Below are positions 61,804-64,000 of a stretch of 64,000 bases of DNA, one piece after another. The notes beneath the pieces were generated by a model, which was given only the letters and a program-made list of their open reading frames with translations, had not been told where the DNA came from and did not search any database. The first letter of the stretch is position 1; each line of letters starts with the position of its first letter. Location of the stretch: NCBI RefSeq assembly GCF_040054535.1, contig NC_090778.1:11079501-11143500 (forward strand). The letters run 5' to 3'. The translations under genes were made by a program, and so were the position numbers. Origin of the DNA: Antennarius striatus (lineage: Eukaryota > Chordata > Actinopteri > Lophiiformes > Antennariidae).

Positions 61804-64000
61804 TGTATGGAATTAGTATGTTCTGTCCACGTCTCTGGGGGCTCCTGTGGAAACACAGCCCAAAGGTGATGGTGGGTTTGTGACTCTTAGTTGCCTGTTT
61901 GAGTGTAAATTGTTGTCTGTCTCTGTAGGTCTTTTTTTTACAGAGAGGGGAACAAAGTCCCTTTCATTCAACACCATTTGTCTTTTACATGGAATAAGAC
62001 AACAACAGAACAACATGCCTGTGTTTTATTTATTTTAGATAAATATTTTAAATATAAACCTTCAATTTGTGGGCGGAGAAAAGTGTGACATACAACATCA
62101 GTATAATCCCAAAGGTGTACTCTACTCTCCAGAAAAGCCTATAAATGGAGATTATCTATCTGGAGAAGTGACGACCTGTCTAGGGTGCCCCCCACCTCCT
62201 AACTGATGACTATTATTTTTGTTAGATAAATTGACTGTCCCTTCCTGTAAATAATGAGTTTCTGGCATTTGTGTTGCAATCATATTTTATTTCTCCCAGA
62301 TTGCATTTCAACACATCTTTGTGTGATATTAAAACTGACAATTACTGGTCAGTTTTCTCTGTATACTTTACTGTGTACCTGTCACTCAGTGAGATGAGTG
62401 GGATGTTAATTGCTGTGCACTGCCTACAGTTGCATGAAGCACATAGAGAGAATGGGACACCTTATCTCTGATTGGTTCAGTTAATATTACACCGGAAGCA
62501 CTCTTAATAATTAAGGAATAATTACAGTGATTATGGAAGAAATACAACCTGTTTACATCCTGGGCCTTACTTTGCTTTACTTTTGTTTAAGTACCAACAA
62601 GGTGCTTGCCATGCCTTGAATGAATGAATGAATGAATTAGGGTTTGTTCACTCTACATTAGTTAGGGCCCCATCTTTTGCTGCTGCTGACAAAGGAGTGA
62701 ATATCAGTTAAGTTTACAGAAATAAACAATGAGCTTTCTGGTGTTCAAGGTAGGATCTGGTTGCTTCTTATTCTTAAAACTCTCTCTGCCAGTGACTGTC
62801 AGGAGGTCTTCTGTTCTCAGGAGCCGAGCAGTGGCTTGGTCCTCCAAACAACACGGCGATTTCAAAGGAGTATTTTTAACACTCTTTTGAAATCACCTAA
62901 ATACACTTAACACTATCTTTGTGCATAATGATAGGATTTGATTTTGCAGCATTTCATTTGTATGTTTCTTTTTTTATAATCTTTATTGCTGCTTCTCAGT
63001 GAACCTCAGTGCCCTTTGTACCCAGACAGACTCATAATTAAACACACCTCTTCTACCTCGTTCGTGACACTCCCTGTGTACACATTCACACACACTTTTT
63101 AGACTGTTCATTTTTACAGCGATGCATACATTATTCCCTCAGTCCCTACTGAACTGTTAGTCCAACTTTAACATAAGATGATTGATAAACTCATGTGTCA
63201 GCCTGAATCCTGACTGTGAACCTGAGTCTTTAAGAGGCAGGAGATATCCGATAGTCTTTAGTATTCAGTAACAGAGTTTTACAGCCAAGAGTAAAAGATT
63301 ACCCAACCTCAGCCTGACAGGAGGTTGTCACAGGGTGGAACTGAGTCTCCATTCTTCTGTTTTCATGTTGGGTGTGTCCCTCACCCCCCATCTCTTCCTC
63401 CAGTTAGCCTTTGTCTCCATGTCTGCCCTCTTGCCCTTGTTCTCATGCACTATTTAGGAAAGAGCACATTCAGTCGCCCTTGATAGTGACTGAATGCAGC
63501 ATAACACCCCGAGCTGTTTATGCATAGGTCATGGATTTAGAAAGGACTTATTGAGTAATTATGCATTCTCTCTTGGGCTCTGATTTAGTCTTTAAACAAA
63601 ATCAAAATAATCTTTGCCTCAGAGTTTAATTGTTTTTTAGCCTAAACTGAACAAAGTAGAGGAACTGCATCATACCTGAATGCTTCAAGTGGACATTTTT
63701 GTGATTTTGAGGAGGATGAATCTGTGTTGCTTATAAGTATAATTAGTAGTGGGGCCTGTATGTTTGCCTTTGTTTGGCTTTCAAGCTTAAGATTTGTGTT
63801 ATTTTAGCAAGTTTTACATCCAAGAATAAATGAAACAAAATGCACAGTAAGAATTCATTTCAAAGAGAATTTGTATAAAATACCCGAGAACATTCTTCTT
63901 AACTCCACAAAGAAAAAAAATAACATCACGTGTCTTTCTGTAGCAACACTTTATGCCTGAAGAGCTAGCTTTATTTACTGCAGCTGTTTACAGAAGATGT
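61804..64000. other. No recognised feature (cnnm4 intron)
   Basis: Unique AT-rich sequence with a short (TGAA)n run near 62618-62635. No exon, RNA gene or named repeat recognised. Confidence 0.35.

Overview
The window is vertebrate nuclear DNA, almost certainly from a teleost (ray-finned) fish. Genes are split by GT-AG introns, intergenic and intronic DNA is AT-rich, and there are many long (GT)n, (TATC)n and (AT)n microsatellites. Typical fish interspersed repeats occur throughout: tRNA-derived SINEs, RTE-type LINE fragments, L2-like fragments, and hAT-type and other DNA transposons. I see no bacterial, phage or CRISPR feature.

Four protein-coding genes can be read directly. (1) rusc2 (iporin, RUN and SH3 domains), plus strand: 12 coding exons from 25634 to 39942 whose splice phases all fit and give a 1655-residue protein. 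A 5' UTR exon part with an upstream ORF lies at 25460-25633, a possible distant first exon/promoter at about 12.46-12.64 kb, and a 3' UTR of about 2 kb ends near the AATAAA at 41943. (2) and (3) Two CC chemokine genes of the CCL19/CCL21-like group on the minus strand: a six-cysteine, four-exon gene (43621-45870) and a four-cysteine, three-exon gene (49286-49759). Both have TATA boxes, and the second has an IRF-type element beside its TATA. (4) The large first coding exon of cnnm4 (55923-57336, plus strand), a CNNM-family magnesium transport protein, with a perfect CRE just upstream; its remaining exons lie outside the window or were not seen. In humans RUSC2, CCL19 and CCL21 all lie on 9p13, so the rusc2-chemokine neighbourhood looks like conserved synteny.

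Layout: 1-12 kb has no confirmed gene (one candidate first exon on the minus strand at 2461-2568, a hAT MITE, SINE and L2 fragments, and a 1.5-kb array of a degenerate 42-bp repeat at 7.6-9.1 kb). 12.4-25.4 kb is probably rusc2 intron 1, with a CpG-rich start, a SINE and a 1.1-kb transposon. 25.5-42 kb is rusc2. 42-50 kb holds the chemokines, the first with an intron full of microsatellites. 50-55.8 kb is repeat-rich intergenic DNA. 55.8-64 kb is cnnm4 exon 1 and the start of a long intron.

The most notable structures are an inverted pair of 1.1-kb DNA transposons 38 kb apart (one with a perfect 6-bp target duplication), a complete 888-bp hAT copy in rusc2 intron 3 with a perfect 8-bp target duplication and a broken BED zinc finger, the 42-bp array, and the compact promoters of the second chemokine gene and cnnm4. 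I found no convincing new multi-gene system.
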